Shown one piece after another: positions 50,319-59,350 of a stretch of DNA of 64,000 bases. This DNA comes from Mesorhizobium sp. (GTDB lineage Bacteria; Pseudomonadota; Alphaproteobacteria; Rhizobiales; Rhizobiaceae): NCBI RefSeq assembly GCF_004963255.1, contig NZ_SUGA01000004.1:124001-188000 (forward strand), in the 5' to 3' direction. The position numbers and the translations under genes were made by a program. A model generated the notes under the pieces. That model was not told where the DNA came from, made no database searches, and saw only the letters and a program-made list of their open reading frames with translations. Numbering within the stretch: position 1 is the first letter of the stretch; every line of letters starts with the position of its first letter.

Positions 50319-53170
50319 ACCGGCTGCCCGCCCCTTTCGGAAGCCGCATCGATCGAAGCCGCCGCATCCGCTTCACCTTCGAGGGCAAGCCCTTCGAAGG
50401 CCATGAAGGCGACAGCATCGCCAGCGCGCTCGCCGCTTCCGGGCAATGGGTGCTGTCGCGCTCGTTCAAATACCACCGCCCGCGCGGCATCCTGTCGATG
50501 ACCGGAGCCGACGCCAACGCGCTGGTGCAGCTGCCGTTCGAGCCGAACGCCGCCGCCGAGCGCACGCCGATCAGCGACGGGCTGCGGGTCAGCGCGCAGA
50601 ACGTCAACGGCTCGCTCGAGCGCGACCGCGACGCCATCATGGACATGTTCGGCCGCTTCCTGCCGGTCGGCTTCTACTATCGCACCTTCATGGGCCCGCG
50701 CCGCGACAGCTGGCTGAAATTCTGGGAGCCGATGATCCGCCGCAAGGCAGGCCTGGGCGTCGTCGACACCAAGGCGCCGGCCCGGCATTTCGACAAGACC
50801 CATCTGCATTGCGACGTGCTCGTCGTCGGTGCCGGCCCGGCGGGGCTGAGCGCGGCGATCACTGCCGCCGAGGCCGGCGCCGACGTGGTGCTGTGCGAGG
50901 AGAATCCCGAGATCGGCGGCGCGCTGAGCTATGGCCGCTACGACCCGGCCGTCCTCTCCGGTCTGTCGTCGCGGCTCGCGGCGCTGCCCAATCTCAAGGT
51001 GCTGACCGCCACCGTCTGCAATGGCTGGTACGAGGACAATTGGCTGCCGCTGATCCAGGGCAACCGGCTTCACCGCACTCGCGCTCGCGAGGTGATCCTG
51101 GCGACCGGCGCCATCGAGCAGCCGGCCGTCTTCCGCAACAACGACCTGCCGGGGATCATGCTCGGCGGCGCCGCGCAGCGCCTGATCCGCCACTATGGCG
51201 TGCGGCCTGGCGACAGTGCCGTGGTGCTGGCCGCCCATGACGACGGCTACCGGACGGCGCTCGACCTGCTGGACGCCGGCCTATCGGTCGTCGAGCTTGT
51301 CGATCCGAGACCCGCCGGCGAGGCTGGTCCGCTGGAAGCCGAACTCCGCGATAACGGCATCGCCATCCGCAAAGGCGCGACGGTCGAAGCGGCGGAAGGC
51401 ACCCCCGGCAACCGTCACCTCGCCCGCGTCCGTGTCGGCGGAAGCTGGATCGCCTGCGACCTGCTCGCCGTTTCGATCGGCAGCGCGCCGGCATGGCAAT
51501 TGCCGTGTCAGGCCGGCGGCAAGGTCGGCTACGACGCGGCCACGCAAACGATGACGATCACGCTTCCGCAAGGCCCTGTCCATCTCGCCGGCGCCGTTGC
51601 CGGAACTGACGAGATCAAGGACGCCATAGCCGACGGCCAACGAGCAGCGACAGCCGCGCTCTCGCGGCTCGGGCATGCAGTGGCGGTAGAACGTCCGGTC
51701 ACACCGAAAACCATTCGACCACGATACGTGCAATCCATCGTCGCCGATCCCAAGGGACGCGACTTCGTCGATTTCGACGAGGATCTGCAGGTCAAGGATC
51801 TGCAGAACGCGACCAAGGACGGCTATCGCGAGATCGAACTGGTCAAACGCTTCACCACCATCGGCATGGGTCCGAGCCAGGGTCGCCATTCGGCCCTGGC
51901 CACGGCCCGCATCGTCGCTGAGGCAACCGGGCGTACAATCGGCGAGATCGGCATCACCACGGCGCGTCCTCCCGTCGGGCCGGAAACGCTCGGCGTGCTC
52001 GCCGGCCACCACGAAGTGCTGGAGCGCCGCACGGCGCTGCATGCGCGGCACCTGGCGCTGAACGCCGCGATGAAGCCGGTCGGCGCATGGTGGCGACCCT
52101 ATTACTATGGCGACGCCAGCAGTGCTGAGGAAGCCGTCCGCGAGGAAATCCTCGCCGTGCGCGAAGGCGTCGGGCTGCTCGACGTCTCGACCCTCGGCAA
52201 GCTGGAGATCCGCGGGCCGGACGCCGGCGAGTTCCTCGACCGCCTCTACACGATGGCGCATGCCAGCCAGCCTGTCGGCCGCGTGCGCTACTGCCTGATG
52301 CTCAACGAGATGGGCTCGGTGGTCGACGATGGCGTCGCCTATAGGATGGCGCAGGACCAGTTCTATGTGACGGCCACAACCGGCGCCGTCGCGCGCGTCT
52401 ATGCCGACATGCTGTTCTGGAATGCCGAGTGGCGTCTGAAGGTCGACGTGCTCAACCTCACCGGCGCGTTCTCGGGCCTCAACGTCACCGGGCCCAAGGC
52501 GCGCCAGGTGCTCGAGGCGCTAGAGTGCGACATCGATTTCAGCCGCGACGCTTTCCCCTATCTCAGCGGCCGCGACGGCACGGTCGCCGGCGTTCCGGTG
52601 CGGGTGATGCGCATCGGCTTCACCGGCGAGCTCAGCTACGAACTGCATTGCCCCTCGAGCCTGGCGCCCGCGCTTTGGGATGCCGTGATGGCCACGGGCA
52701 AGCCCCACGGCTTGCGCCCCTACGGCCTGGAGGCGTCGCGCATATTGCGCCTGGAGAAGGGCCACATCCTGATCGGCCAGGACACCGATGCGATCACGAC
52801 GCCGGACGAGCTCGGCTTCGGCTGGGCGGTGTCGAAGAAGAAGCCGTTCTTCGTCGGCAAGCGCTCCATCGAGATGCGTGCGAGGCTCGGCCAGACTCGC
52901 ACGCTCGTCGGGCTGCAATTCCCCGCCGGCGCGCGAAACATCCCTGGCGAAAGCTGCCTGGTGCTGCGCAATGGCGCTCCCGTCGGCCAGATCACCTCGG
53001 TCGGATATTCGCCGTCGCTCGGGCATCATATTGCACTGGCCTATGTTCATGTCGACGACCAGGCGGAAGGCAGCAGCGTGACGGTGAAGTGCCGCAACGG
53101 CGAGCTGGTCGAGGCGCCTGTCGTCGCCCACGCCTTCTTCGACCCGACCAACGCGCGGCAGGAGATATAG
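50315..53170 (+). CDS. soxA: Sarcosine oxidase, alpha subunit
   Basis: A 951-aa catalytic subunit. Residues about 15-100 form a 2Fe-2S-ferredoxin-like domain (FTFEGKPFEGHEGDSIASAL), about 165-430 an NAD-binding Rossmann module (DVLVVGAGPAGLSAAITAAEAGADVV, shortened here to its first loop) and about 580-951 the aminomethyltransferase (GCV_T) part that binds tetrahydrofolate (GDASSAEEAVREEILAVREG, MRIGFTGELSYELHC). The ATG at 50315 overlaps soxD; the frame is open far upstream to 49982, but that part is noise read through soxD. Length and order match the family. Confidence 0.94.
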   Translation: MNRLPAPFGSRIDRSRRIRFTFEGKPFEGHEGDSIASALAASGQWVLSRSFKYHRPRGILSMTGADANALVQLPFEPNAAAERTPISDGLRVSAQNVNGSLERDRDAIMDMFGRFLPVGFYYRTFMGPRRDSWLKFWEPMIRRKAGLGVVDTKAPARHFDKTHLHCDVLVVGAGPAGLSAAITAAEAGADVVLCEENPEIGGALSYGRYDPAVLSGLSSRLAALPNLKVLTATVCNGWYEDNWLPLIQGNRLHRTRAREVILATGAIEQPAVFRNNDLPGIMLGGAAQRLIRHYGVRPGDSAVVLAAHDDGYRTALDLLDAGLSVVELVDPRPAGEAGPLEAELRDNGIAIRKGATVEAAEGTPGNRHLARVRVGGSWIACDLLAVSIGSAPAWQLPCQAGGKVGYDAATQTMTITLPQGPVHLAGAVAGTDEIKDAIADGQRAATAALSRLGHAVAVERPVTPKTIRPRYVQSIVADPKGRDFVDFDEDLQVKDLQNATKDGYREIELVKRFTTIGMGPSQGRHSALATARIVAEATGRTIGEIGITTARPPVGPETLGVLAGHHEVLERRTALHARHLALNAAMKPVGAWWRPYYYGDASSAEEAVREEILAVREGVGLLDVSTLGKLEIRGPDAGEFLDRLYTMAHASQPVGRVRYCLMLNEMGSVVDDGVAYRMAQDQFYVTATTGAVARVYADMLFWNAEWRLKVDVLNLTGAFSGLNVTGPKARQVLEALECDIDFSRDAFPYLSGRDGTVAGVPVRVMRIGFTGELSYELHCPSSLAPALWDAVMATGKPHGLRPYGLEASRILRLEKGHILIGQDTDAITTPDELGFGWAVSKKKPFFVGKRSIEMRARLGQTRTLVGLQFPAGARNIPGESCLVLRNGAPVGQITSVGYSPSLGHHIALAYVHVDDQAEGSSVTVKCRNGELVEAPVVAHAFFDPTNARQEI

Positions 53171-53740
53171 ATGGCCGCCGGCGTAGCGACTCGCATTTAT
53201 CCTTTCATGCCCGGCGGCGCGGCCGACGGCACCAGGCTGGTTTCCGGCGCGGTCGCGCTGAGCGATCTTACAGACAAGCCGCGCTTCGGCCTGAAAGGCG
53301 GCGGCAGTGCCGCCTGGCTCGCCGCGCAAGGCATTCCCCTCCCCCCAGTCAACCGCATCGGCGAGCATCGCGGTATGAGGATCCTTCGGCTCGGCAACGA
53401 GGACATCCTGCTCCTCGCGGAGGACGCCGCGGAAACTCTCGCCGATGTCAAAGCCATTTGGCAGGCCGCCCCGGCGCCGAAAGGCTATTCGTCATGGCGC
53501 GAGGAAGGCTGGGCTTGGATGCGGCTTTCCGGCCCCCGCCTCGCCGAAGCGATGTGCAGTCTTTGCGCGCTGGACCTGAGACCGCAAAAATTCGGGACCG
53601 ATGATATCGCCCAGACCCGCGTCGGCCATATCGAGGCCGTGACGTTCCGTTCGCCGGCGGGTTTCGACATACTCTTCGACATCACGGCTTCGGCCTACTT
53701 CGCCCGCGCCGTCGCGGCGGTGGCCGGCCACGCAGCATAG
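53171..53740 (+). CDS. soxG: Sarcosine oxidase, gamma subunit
   Basis: A 189-aa gamma subunit with a GCV_T-like fold that completes the sarcosine oxidase heterotetramer. Family marks are LSDLTDKPRFGLKGGGSAAWL, SWREEGWAWMRLSGPRLAE and the C-terminal FDILFDITASAYFARAVA. Its ATG follows the soxA stop directly, as expected for coupled translation. Its divergence from better-known SoxG proteins is normal, as this subunit is the least conserved. Confidence 0.88.
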   Translation: MAAGVATRIYPFMPGGAADGTRLVSGAVALSDLTDKPRFGLKGGGSAAWLAAQGIPLPPVNRIGEHRGMRILRLGNEDILLLAEDAAETLADVKAIWQAAPAPKGYSSWREEGWAWMRLSGPRLAEAMCSLCALDLRPQKFGTDDIAQTRVGHIEAVTFRSPAGFDILFDITASAYFARAVAAVAGHAA

Positions 53741-53749
53741 AGGATAGTC

Positions 53750-54658
53750 ATGACCCGCCCGCAAGGAACCATCGCCCCGATCCTGACGCCGTTCGAAGAC
53801 GACGGCCGCATCGCGCGCGATCTCTGGATCTCCCACGCCAAATGGGTGCTCGGCCAGGGCGCGCATTTCCTTTCGCCTTTCGGCACGACGGGCGAAGCGC
53901 TGTCGGTGTCCTTGCGCGAGCGCATGCAGGCGCTGGAATGGCTGGTCGAGGCCGGCGTCGCTGCCGACCGGCTGATGCCCGGCACCGGCGTCACCGCCCT
54001 GCCTGAAACGGTCGAGCTTTCGGCGCATGCCGTCGGCCTCGGCTGCGCCGCGGTCATGGTGCTGCCATCCTTCTTCTACACCGGCGCCGGCGACAACGGT
54101 CAGGCGCGCTATTACAGCGAGCTGATCGAGAAAGTGGCAAAGCCTTCGATGCGCGTGATTCTCTATCACATCCCGCAGAATTCCGGCGTGCCGGTCAGCC
54201 CGGCGCTGACGGCCAGGCTAAGCAAGGCCTTTCCGGACACCGTCGTCGCCTACAAGGACAGCGCCGGCGACTGGAACAACACCGCCGCCGTCATCGCCGC
54301 CGCGCCCGGTATCTCCGTGTTCCCAAGCTCGGAAGCGCAGCTCACCAAGGGTCTCGCCAACGGCGCGTCAGGCTGCATCTCGGCCACGGTCAATCTGAAC
54401 GCCGCCGCCATCCGCCGCCTCTACGATGCGGCCAAGAAGGGCGAAGACGTCACGGAGGCGGATGCAGCCGTCAAGGCGTTCCGCAAGGTGATCCAGGATG
54501 CCGGCCTGATCCCGGCGATGAAGGCGGTGCTTGCGGTAAAGTCCGGCGACCGGCGCTGGCTGAACCTGCGCGCGCCGCATGAGAATGCGACGCTGGAAAA
54601 CGGCCAGGCGCTGATTGCGGCGCTGGGCAGCGCCGCCGATCACATCGGCCGCAGCTGA
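53750..54658 (+). CDS. DapA-family aldolase/hydrolyase
   Basis: A 302-aa class I TIM-barrel enzyme of the dihydrodipicolinate synthase/N-acetylneuraminate lyase family. It shows GTIAPILTPFEDDGRI, FGTTGEALSVS (the G-T-T-G-E motif), the Tyr in ILYHIPQNSG (near 140) and the Schiff-base Lys in VVAYKDSAGDWNN (near 168). It lies 9 bp after soxG in a catabolic operon, so lysine synthesis is unlikely. Related enzymes split or dehydrate 2-keto acids, hydroxyproline derivatives or sugar acids. The substrate is unassigned. Confidence 0.87.
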   Translation: MTRPQGTIAPILTPFEDDGRIARDLWISHAKWVLGQGAHFLSPFGTTGEALSVSLRERMQALEWLVEAGVAADRLMPGTGVTALPETVELSAHAVGLGCAAVMVLPSFFYTGAGDNGQARYYSELIEKVAKPSMRVILYHIPQNSGVPVSPALTARLSKAFPDTVVAYKDSAGDWNNTAAVIAAAPGISVFPSSEAQLTKGLANGASGCISATVNLNAAAIRRLYDAAKKGEDVTEADAAVKAFRKVIQDAGLIPAMKAVLAVKSGDRRWLNLRAPHENATLENGQALIAALGSAADHIGRS

Positions 54659-54665
54659 GGTCGCG

Positions 54666-55634
54666 ATGTCGGCGCGCCCAACAATCATCCTGCACACCGA
54701 CAAGCCGGCGGGTGCGCTTGCCGTGCTCGCCGAGACGCATCCGGACCTCGATGTCCATGCCTGCGACACCTATGCCGGCCTCCCCCCGCTGGTCGAGCAG
54801 ACCCGCGCCGAGGTGGTCTATTCGATCCGCTTCGACGGCACGCCGCGCTATCCGCGCCAGGCCCTCGTCGAGAGTCCGACGGTGAAATGGGTGTCGATCG
54901 GCGGCTCCGGCACGGATCATCTCGGGCGCTGGGACCCGGCGCATGTGACGGTGACGAATTCGGCCGGTGTCGCCGCCGGCATGCTGGCCGAATATGCGCT
55001 CGGCGCCATGCTCTCCTTCTCGCTCGACCTGCGCGGCTTCGAGCGCCGGCAGCTGGCGCGCCAATGGGGCGGCGCCAGCGTCGAGCCGATCGAGGGCAAG
55101 ACCATCCTTATCGTCGGCCTCGGCAAGACCGGCGAGGCCGTCGCGCGCCGCGCGCAGGCGATGGGCATGCGCACGCTGGGCATCCGCGCGCGACCGAAGC
55201 CGATGCCTTCGCTCGACGAAGTGCATGGTCCCGACGCGCTGCTGGCATTTATCGGCAGTGCCGATTTCATCGTCTGCTGCGTGCCTCTGCTGCCGACCAC
55301 GCGCGGTCTGCTCGGCGAGGCCGCCTTTGCAGCGATGAAGCCGTCCGCCGTGCTCATCGACATTTCGCGCGGCGGCGTCGTCGAGGAAGCCGCATTGCTC
55401 GGCGCGCTCGACAACAAGCGGATCAAGGGCGCGGCGCTCGACGTCTTCGCGACCGAGCCGCTGCCGGCTGAGCATCCGCTCTGGGGCTACGACAACGTCG
55501 TCGTCACGCCGCATTGCGCGGCGGTCTATGACGGCTGGGACATCAAGTCGGTGCGCATGTTCGCCGACAATCTGGCGCGCTACCGCAAAGGCGAGCCGCT
55601 GGAGAATGTGGTCAATCCGGAACGCGGCTATTGA
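54666..55634 (+). CDS. D-2-hydroxyacid dehydrogenase (NAD(P)-dependent)
   Basis: A 322-aa enzyme that reduces 2-keto acids to D-2-hydroxy acids or the reverse (glyoxylate/hydroxypyruvate reductase group). The nucleotide loop is VGLGKTGEAVARRA (near 150). The catalytic triad is Arg in DISRGGVVEE (near 235), Glu in FATEPLP (near 264) and His in VTPHCAAVYDG (near 283). The ATG at 54666 is 7 bp after the DapA-type gene; the frame open to 54615 overlaps it. It may handle glyoxylate or a keto acid from oxidative deamination by the cluster's oxidases. Confidence 0.88.
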   Translation: MSARPTIILHTDKPAGALAVLAETHPDLDVHACDTYAGLPPLVEQTRAEVVYSIRFDGTPRYPRQALVESPTVKWVSIGGSGTDHLGRWDPAHVTVTNSAGVAAGMLAEYALGAMLSFSLDLRGFERRQLARQWGGASVEPIEGKTILIVGLGKTGEAVARRAQAMGMRTLGIRARPKPMPSLDEVHGPDALLAFIGSADFIVCCVPLLPTTRGLLGEAAFAAMKPSAVLIDISRGGVVEEAALLGALDNKRIKGAALDVFATEPLPAEHPLWGYDNVVVTPHCAAVYDGWDIKSVRMFADNLARYRKGEPLENVVNPERGY

Positions 55635-55655
55635 AGGCTGGGAGGGAGTAGTCCG

Positions 55656-57197
55656 ATGTCACAGGACAGGCGCGGCGGCGGTCGCCGATCGAAGCTCGGA
55701 CGCAGCGGCGGCGGCATCGCGCAACTGCCGTGGCAGAGCGTGAAAAATCCCTACTCGCCCATGCAGCTCCTCGACGAAGAGCGCATGGATCAGTTGCACA
55801 AGACATCGATGCGCATCCTGTCGGAGCTCGGCATCCGCGTCATGAGCGAAAAGGTGATGGACCTCTTCGCCAAGGCCGGCGCCCTTGTCGACCGCGAAAG
55901 CAACACCATCCGCATCGACGAGAGCATCGTCGCCGAGGCGCTGCGCAACGTTCCCTCCTCCTTCACGCTGACCAGCCGCAACCCCGACAAGCAGCTCCAT
56001 TTCGGCGGCAATTCGCTGGTTTTCGGCCTGGTCGCCGGTCCGCCCAACGTGCATGACCGCATCAACGGCCGCCGTCCAGGCAACCTGCCCGACTATCAGA
56101 ACTTCATCCGGCTGGCGCACCATTTCAACGCCATCCATATCATCGGCAACCAGGTGGTGGCGCCGATCGAATTGCCGGCGAATTCCCGCCATCTCGACAC
56201 CTATCACGCCAATCTGACGCTGAGCGACCTCTCCTTCCATTGCACCGCGATCGGCCGCGCCAGGGCGATGGACGGCATCAACATGATGGCGATCGCGCGC
56301 GGCATCTCGGTCGAGGAAATGCGGGCTTCGCCCGGCGTGACGACGATCATCTCGATCAACTCGCCACGCCTGTTCGACGACGCGATGGCCGAAGGCCTGA
56401 TCGCCATGGCCGAGCACGGCCAGCCGGTAACCGTCACGCCCTTCACGCTGATGGGTGCGATGACACCGGTGACGCTTGCCGCAGCACTCTGCCAGCAGAA
56501 CGCCGAGGCGCTGTTCGGCGTGACGCTGACGCAGCTCGTCAATCCCGGCACGCCGGTGATGTACGGCGCCTTCACCTCCAATGTCGACATGAAGTCGGGC
56601 GCGCCGGCCTTCGGCACGCCGGAAAATGCCAAGGCCAACATCATCGCCGGGCAATTGGCGCGACGCTACAATCTGCCCTACCGCACCTCCAACGCCAACG
56701 CGTCCAATGTCGTCGACCTGCAGGCCGCCTACGAGACCGAGATGGCGACATGGGGCGCTGTGCTTGGCGGCGCCAACCTGATCTACCACGCGGCCGGCTG
56801 GCTGGAGGGCGGGCTGACGGCGTCCTACGAAAAGCTCGTGCTCGACGTCGAGATCCTGCAGAACATGATGGAGTTCCTGCGGCCGCTGCCGTTCCATGAA
56901 GACGACCTCGGCTTCGAGGCGATCAAGTCGGTGCCGGCCGGCGGCCATTTCTTCGGGGCCGAGCACACCATGTCGCGCTACACCACCGCCTTCTACCAAC
57001 CGATGCTTTCCAACTGGCAGAACTACGGCGCCTGGCAGGAAGCCGGCGGAAAGGACGCGCTGGAACGCGCGACCGAACTCTGGCAGCAGGCGCTGCATGA
57101 CTACGAGGAGCCGGTGATGGATCCCGCGACCCGCGAGGAGCTCGATGCCTATGTCGCACGCCGCCGCGAGGAGATTGCGGCGAATCCAGAAGCTTAG
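55656..57197 (+). CDS. MttB-family methyltransferase without pyrrolysine
   Basis: A 513-aa member of the trimethylamine methyltransferase MttB superfamily. Archaeal MttB uses pyrrolysine at an in-frame TAG; here the frame is uninterrupted, so it belongs to the non-Pyl group that includes glycine betaine (MtgB) and other quaternary amine methyltransferases. It shows NPYSPMQLLDEERMDQLHKT, LVAGPPNVHD, NQVVAPIELPANSRHLD and NLIYHAAGWLEGGLTASYEK. Partners would be a corrinoid protein and a methylcobalamin:folate methyltransferase; neither lies in the window. It lies 21 bp after the dehydrogenase gene. A role in removing N-methyl groups ahead of the sarcosine oxidase is plausible. Confidence 0.88.
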   Translation: MSQDRRGGGRRSKLGRSGGGIAQLPWQSVKNPYSPMQLLDEERMDQLHKTSMRILSELGIRVMSEKVMDLFAKAGALVDRESNTIRIDESIVAEALRNVPSSFTLTSRNPDKQLHFGGNSLVFGLVAGPPNVHDRINGRRPGNLPDYQNFIRLAHHFNAIHIIGNQVVAPIELPANSRHLDTYHANLTLSDLSFHCTAIGRARAMDGINMMAIARGISVEEMRASPGVTTIISINSPRLFDDAMAEGLIAMAEHGQPVTVTPFTLMGAMTPVTLAAALCQQNAEALFGVTLTQLVNPGTPVMYGAFTSNVDMKSGAPAFGTPENAKANIIAGQLARRYNLPYRTSNANASNVVDLQAAYETEMATWGAVLGGANLIYHAAGWLEGGLTASYEKLVLDVEILQNMMEFLRPLPFHEDDLGFEAIKSVPAGGHFFGAEHTMSRYTTAFYQPMLSNWQNYGAWQEAGGKDALERATELWQQALHDYEEPVMDPATREELDAYVARRREEIAANPEA

Positions 57198-57209
57198 GAA
57201 ACCGGTCTA

Positions 57210-58700
57210 ATGCCTTATGATCTCGTCATCCGCCATGCGACGCTGATCGCCGGCGATGGCTCGAAACCCTTCGAGGCCGATATCGCTGTCACCGGTGACC
57301 GGATCGCGGCGATCGGTCGGCTGGACGATGCGCAGGGCGTCGAGGAGATCGACGCCAAGGGCAAGGTGGTTGCGCCGGGCTTCATCGACGTGCACACCCA
57401 TGACGACGGCGCGCTGCTTGCCCCGCGCGGCATGGACCCGAAGATCAGCCAGGGCGTCACCACTGTGATTGCCGGCAATTGCGGCGTCAGCCTGGCGCCG
57501 CTGCTGCTCGACAAGACCCCGCCGCCGCCCTTCACCTTGGTCGGCGGCCGCGAGAATTTCCGCTTCGACCGTTTTGCCGACTATGTTGCCGAGCTGAAGC
57601 GACGCGGCATCGCCACCAACGCGGCCCTGCTTGTCGGCCACACCACGCTGCGCCAGCGCTGCATGCCAGTGACCGACCGGCCGGCCAATGAAGCGGAAAC
57701 GGCGGCAATGCAGGAAGCGGTCGCCGAGGCGATGGCGGAAGGCGCGTTCGGCCTCAGCACCGGCCTCGACTACCCGCCTGCCGTCAACTCCTCGACCGAT
57801 GAGGTCAAGGCTTTAGCCACCACCGCCGCGCAGCTCGGTGGCCCTTATGTCACCCACACGCGCAACTATTTCGAGACGATGGACGATGCGATCGAGGAAG
57901 CGATCGACATTGCCGATCACGCCGGCGGCAAGCTGTTCATCTCGCATCACCAGTGCACCGGCCGCGCCAATTTCGGCAAGAGCCGGCCCTCGCTGGAAAG
58001 GATCGATCGGGCGCGCGAGACGATGGATATCGGCATGGACGTCTATCCCTATGCCGCGAGCTCGACCGTGCTGCGGCTGGAGCGCTGCGACACCGGGCTG
58101 AAGATCCTGATCACCTGGTCCGATCCGCACCCGGAGATGGCCAGGCGCGAGATAGCCGACATCGCGCGCGAATGGAACTGCACCCAACGCGAGGCCGGCG
58201 AACGTTTGCTGCCGGCCGGCGCCGTCTATTTCCAGCTCGACGAGGACGATGTGCGCAACATCATCGCGCATCCGCGCACCATGATCGGCTCGGACGGCCT
58301 GCCGCACGACATCCATCCGCATCCGCGCCTGTGGGGCACATTTCCGCGCGTGCTCGGCCACTACGCGCGTGATGTCGGCCTGTTCAGCCTGGAGGAAGCC
58401 GTCTTCCGCATGACCGGGCTGCCCGCGAAGGAGTTCGGCATCGCGCAACGCGGCCTGCTGGCCGAAGGCAATTTCGCCGATCTCGTCGTCTTCGATCCCG
58501 AGACGATCATCGACACCGCCACCTTCGAGGAACCGCGCCGGCCAGCCGCCGGCATCGAGCATGTCTTCGTCAACGGCGTATTGGTGTGGCGAAAAGGGAG
58601 AGCCACTGGAGCGCTGCCTGGCGCGGTTCTCAAGCCTTCGGCCTCAAAGCCGATCGTCAGAGGCGTATGCGACTGCGGCGCCGATCACAGCGCCTCATAG
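57210..58700 (+). CDS. N-acyl-D-amino-acid deacylase (D-aminoacylase family)
   Basis: A 496-aa metal-dependent amidohydrolase of the DAA family that frees D-amino acids from N-acyl derivatives, or opens related amides. It shows the metal site VAPGFIDVHTHDD (near 55-67), GNCGVSLAPL with the bridging-type Cys, FGLSTGLDYPP, and later KLFISHHQCTGRANFGK and MIGSDGLPHDIHPHPRLWGT, all typical. It is last in the plus-strand operon, 12 bp after the MttB gene, and its 3' end overlaps the converging isochorismatase gene by 16 bp. Its presence links the operon to D-amino acid or N-blocked amino acid use. Confidence 0.88.
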   Translation: MPYDLVIRHATLIAGDGSKPFEADIAVTGDRIAAIGRLDDAQGVEEIDAKGKVVAPGFIDVHTHDDGALLAPRGMDPKISQGVTTVIAGNCGVSLAPLLLDKTPPPPFTLVGGRENFRFDRFADYVAELKRRGIATNAALLVGHTTLRQRCMPVTDRPANEAETAAMQEAVAEAMAEGAFGLSTGLDYPPAVNSSTDEVKALATTAAQLGGPYVTHTRNYFETMDDAIEEAIDIADHAGGKLFISHHQCTGRANFGKSRPSLERIDRARETMDIGMDVYPYAASSTVLRLERCDTGLKILITWSDPHPEMARREIADIAREWNCTQREAGERLLPAGAVYFQLDEDDVRNIIAHPRTMIGSDGLPHDIHPHPRLWGTFPRVLGHYARDVGLFSLEEAVFRMTGLPAKEFGIAQRGLLAEGNFADLVVFDPETIIDTATFEEPRRPAAGIEHVFVNGVLVWRKGRATGALPGAVLKPSASKPIVRGVCDCGADHSAS

Positions 58701-59350
58701 ATCCGGTCAACGCTCTCCAGCGTGTAGGCGAATTCCACCGGCCGCGTGCAGCGCCAGCCGTCGAAGGGCTGGCCGGCCAGCGCCTTCAGTGCTTCCGTTT
58801 GGCGCAGGATACCACCGCCATAGAGCCGGTTCGCCATGTCGAGCATGCCGGTGCGGTGCATGGCTTCCGTCATGCTGCCGCAGGCGTCCTTGACCAGCCA
58901 GACTCGAAACCCCTCGTAGACTGCATCGAAGACGCTCGCGGTCACGCAGCTGTCAGTGAGCACGCCGGCAACCACGAGGTTCTCGGTGCCAAGCGCGGCG
59001 AGCCGCTGCGCAAGGTCGGTGCCGCGAAAAGCGCTCGGCCAGTGTTTTTGGACGACGATGTCGCCGGGCAGTGCCGCCACCTCGGTGCAGATTTCGGCGC
59101 CGTTGCTACCCGCCACCGCGGAGCGGAATTCCTCGGTTAGGATCTCTTCCTGTCGGGCATAGCCGTCGCGTTCCTCCGGCTTCACCCAGGCCTGCGCATG
59201 GATGACGGACACACCCGCCGCCCGGGCGGCTCCGATCAGCGCGGCTGTGTTGGCGAGCACAGCGTCATAGCCGACGACCGGCCAAGCCGCGCCAGGACGG
59301 TATTCATTCTGCAGGTCGATGACGAGCAAGGCGGTCTTGGCGAGGTTCAT
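58685..59350 (-). CDS. Isochorismatase-fold cysteine hydrolase
   Basis: A 221-aa cysteine hydrolase. The triad is visible: Asp in ALLVIDLQNEYRPG, Lys in VVQKHWPSAF and Cys in GVLTDSCVTASVFDA, with the cis-peptide before it. The family includes N-carbamoylsarcosine amidohydrolase, ureidoacrylate and oxamate hydrolases and nicotinamidase. Given nearby sarcosine oxidase and N-carbamoyl hydrolases, an N-carbamoyl or related amide substrate is likely but unproved. The ATG at 59350 overlaps the upstream hydrolase stop by 4 bp (ATGA), so the two are coupled. It is last in the minus-strand operon and converges on the deacylase gene. Confidence 0.85.
   Translation of the reverse strand: MNLAKTALLVIDLQNEYRPGAAWPVVGYDAVLANTAALIGAARAAGVSVIHAQAWVKPEERDGYARQEEILTEEFRSAVAGSNGAEICTEVAALPGDIVVQKHWPSAFRGTDLAQRLAALGTENLVVAGVLTDSCVTASVFDAVYEGFRVWLVKDACGSMTEAMHRTGMLDMANRLYGGGILRQTEALKALAGQPFDGWRCTRPVEFAYTLESVDRIYEAL

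Noticed and set aside
55656..57197. Pyrrolysine-containing MttB
   Set aside because: There is no in-frame TAG; the gene reads through as 513 sense codons, so it is the non-Pyl type.
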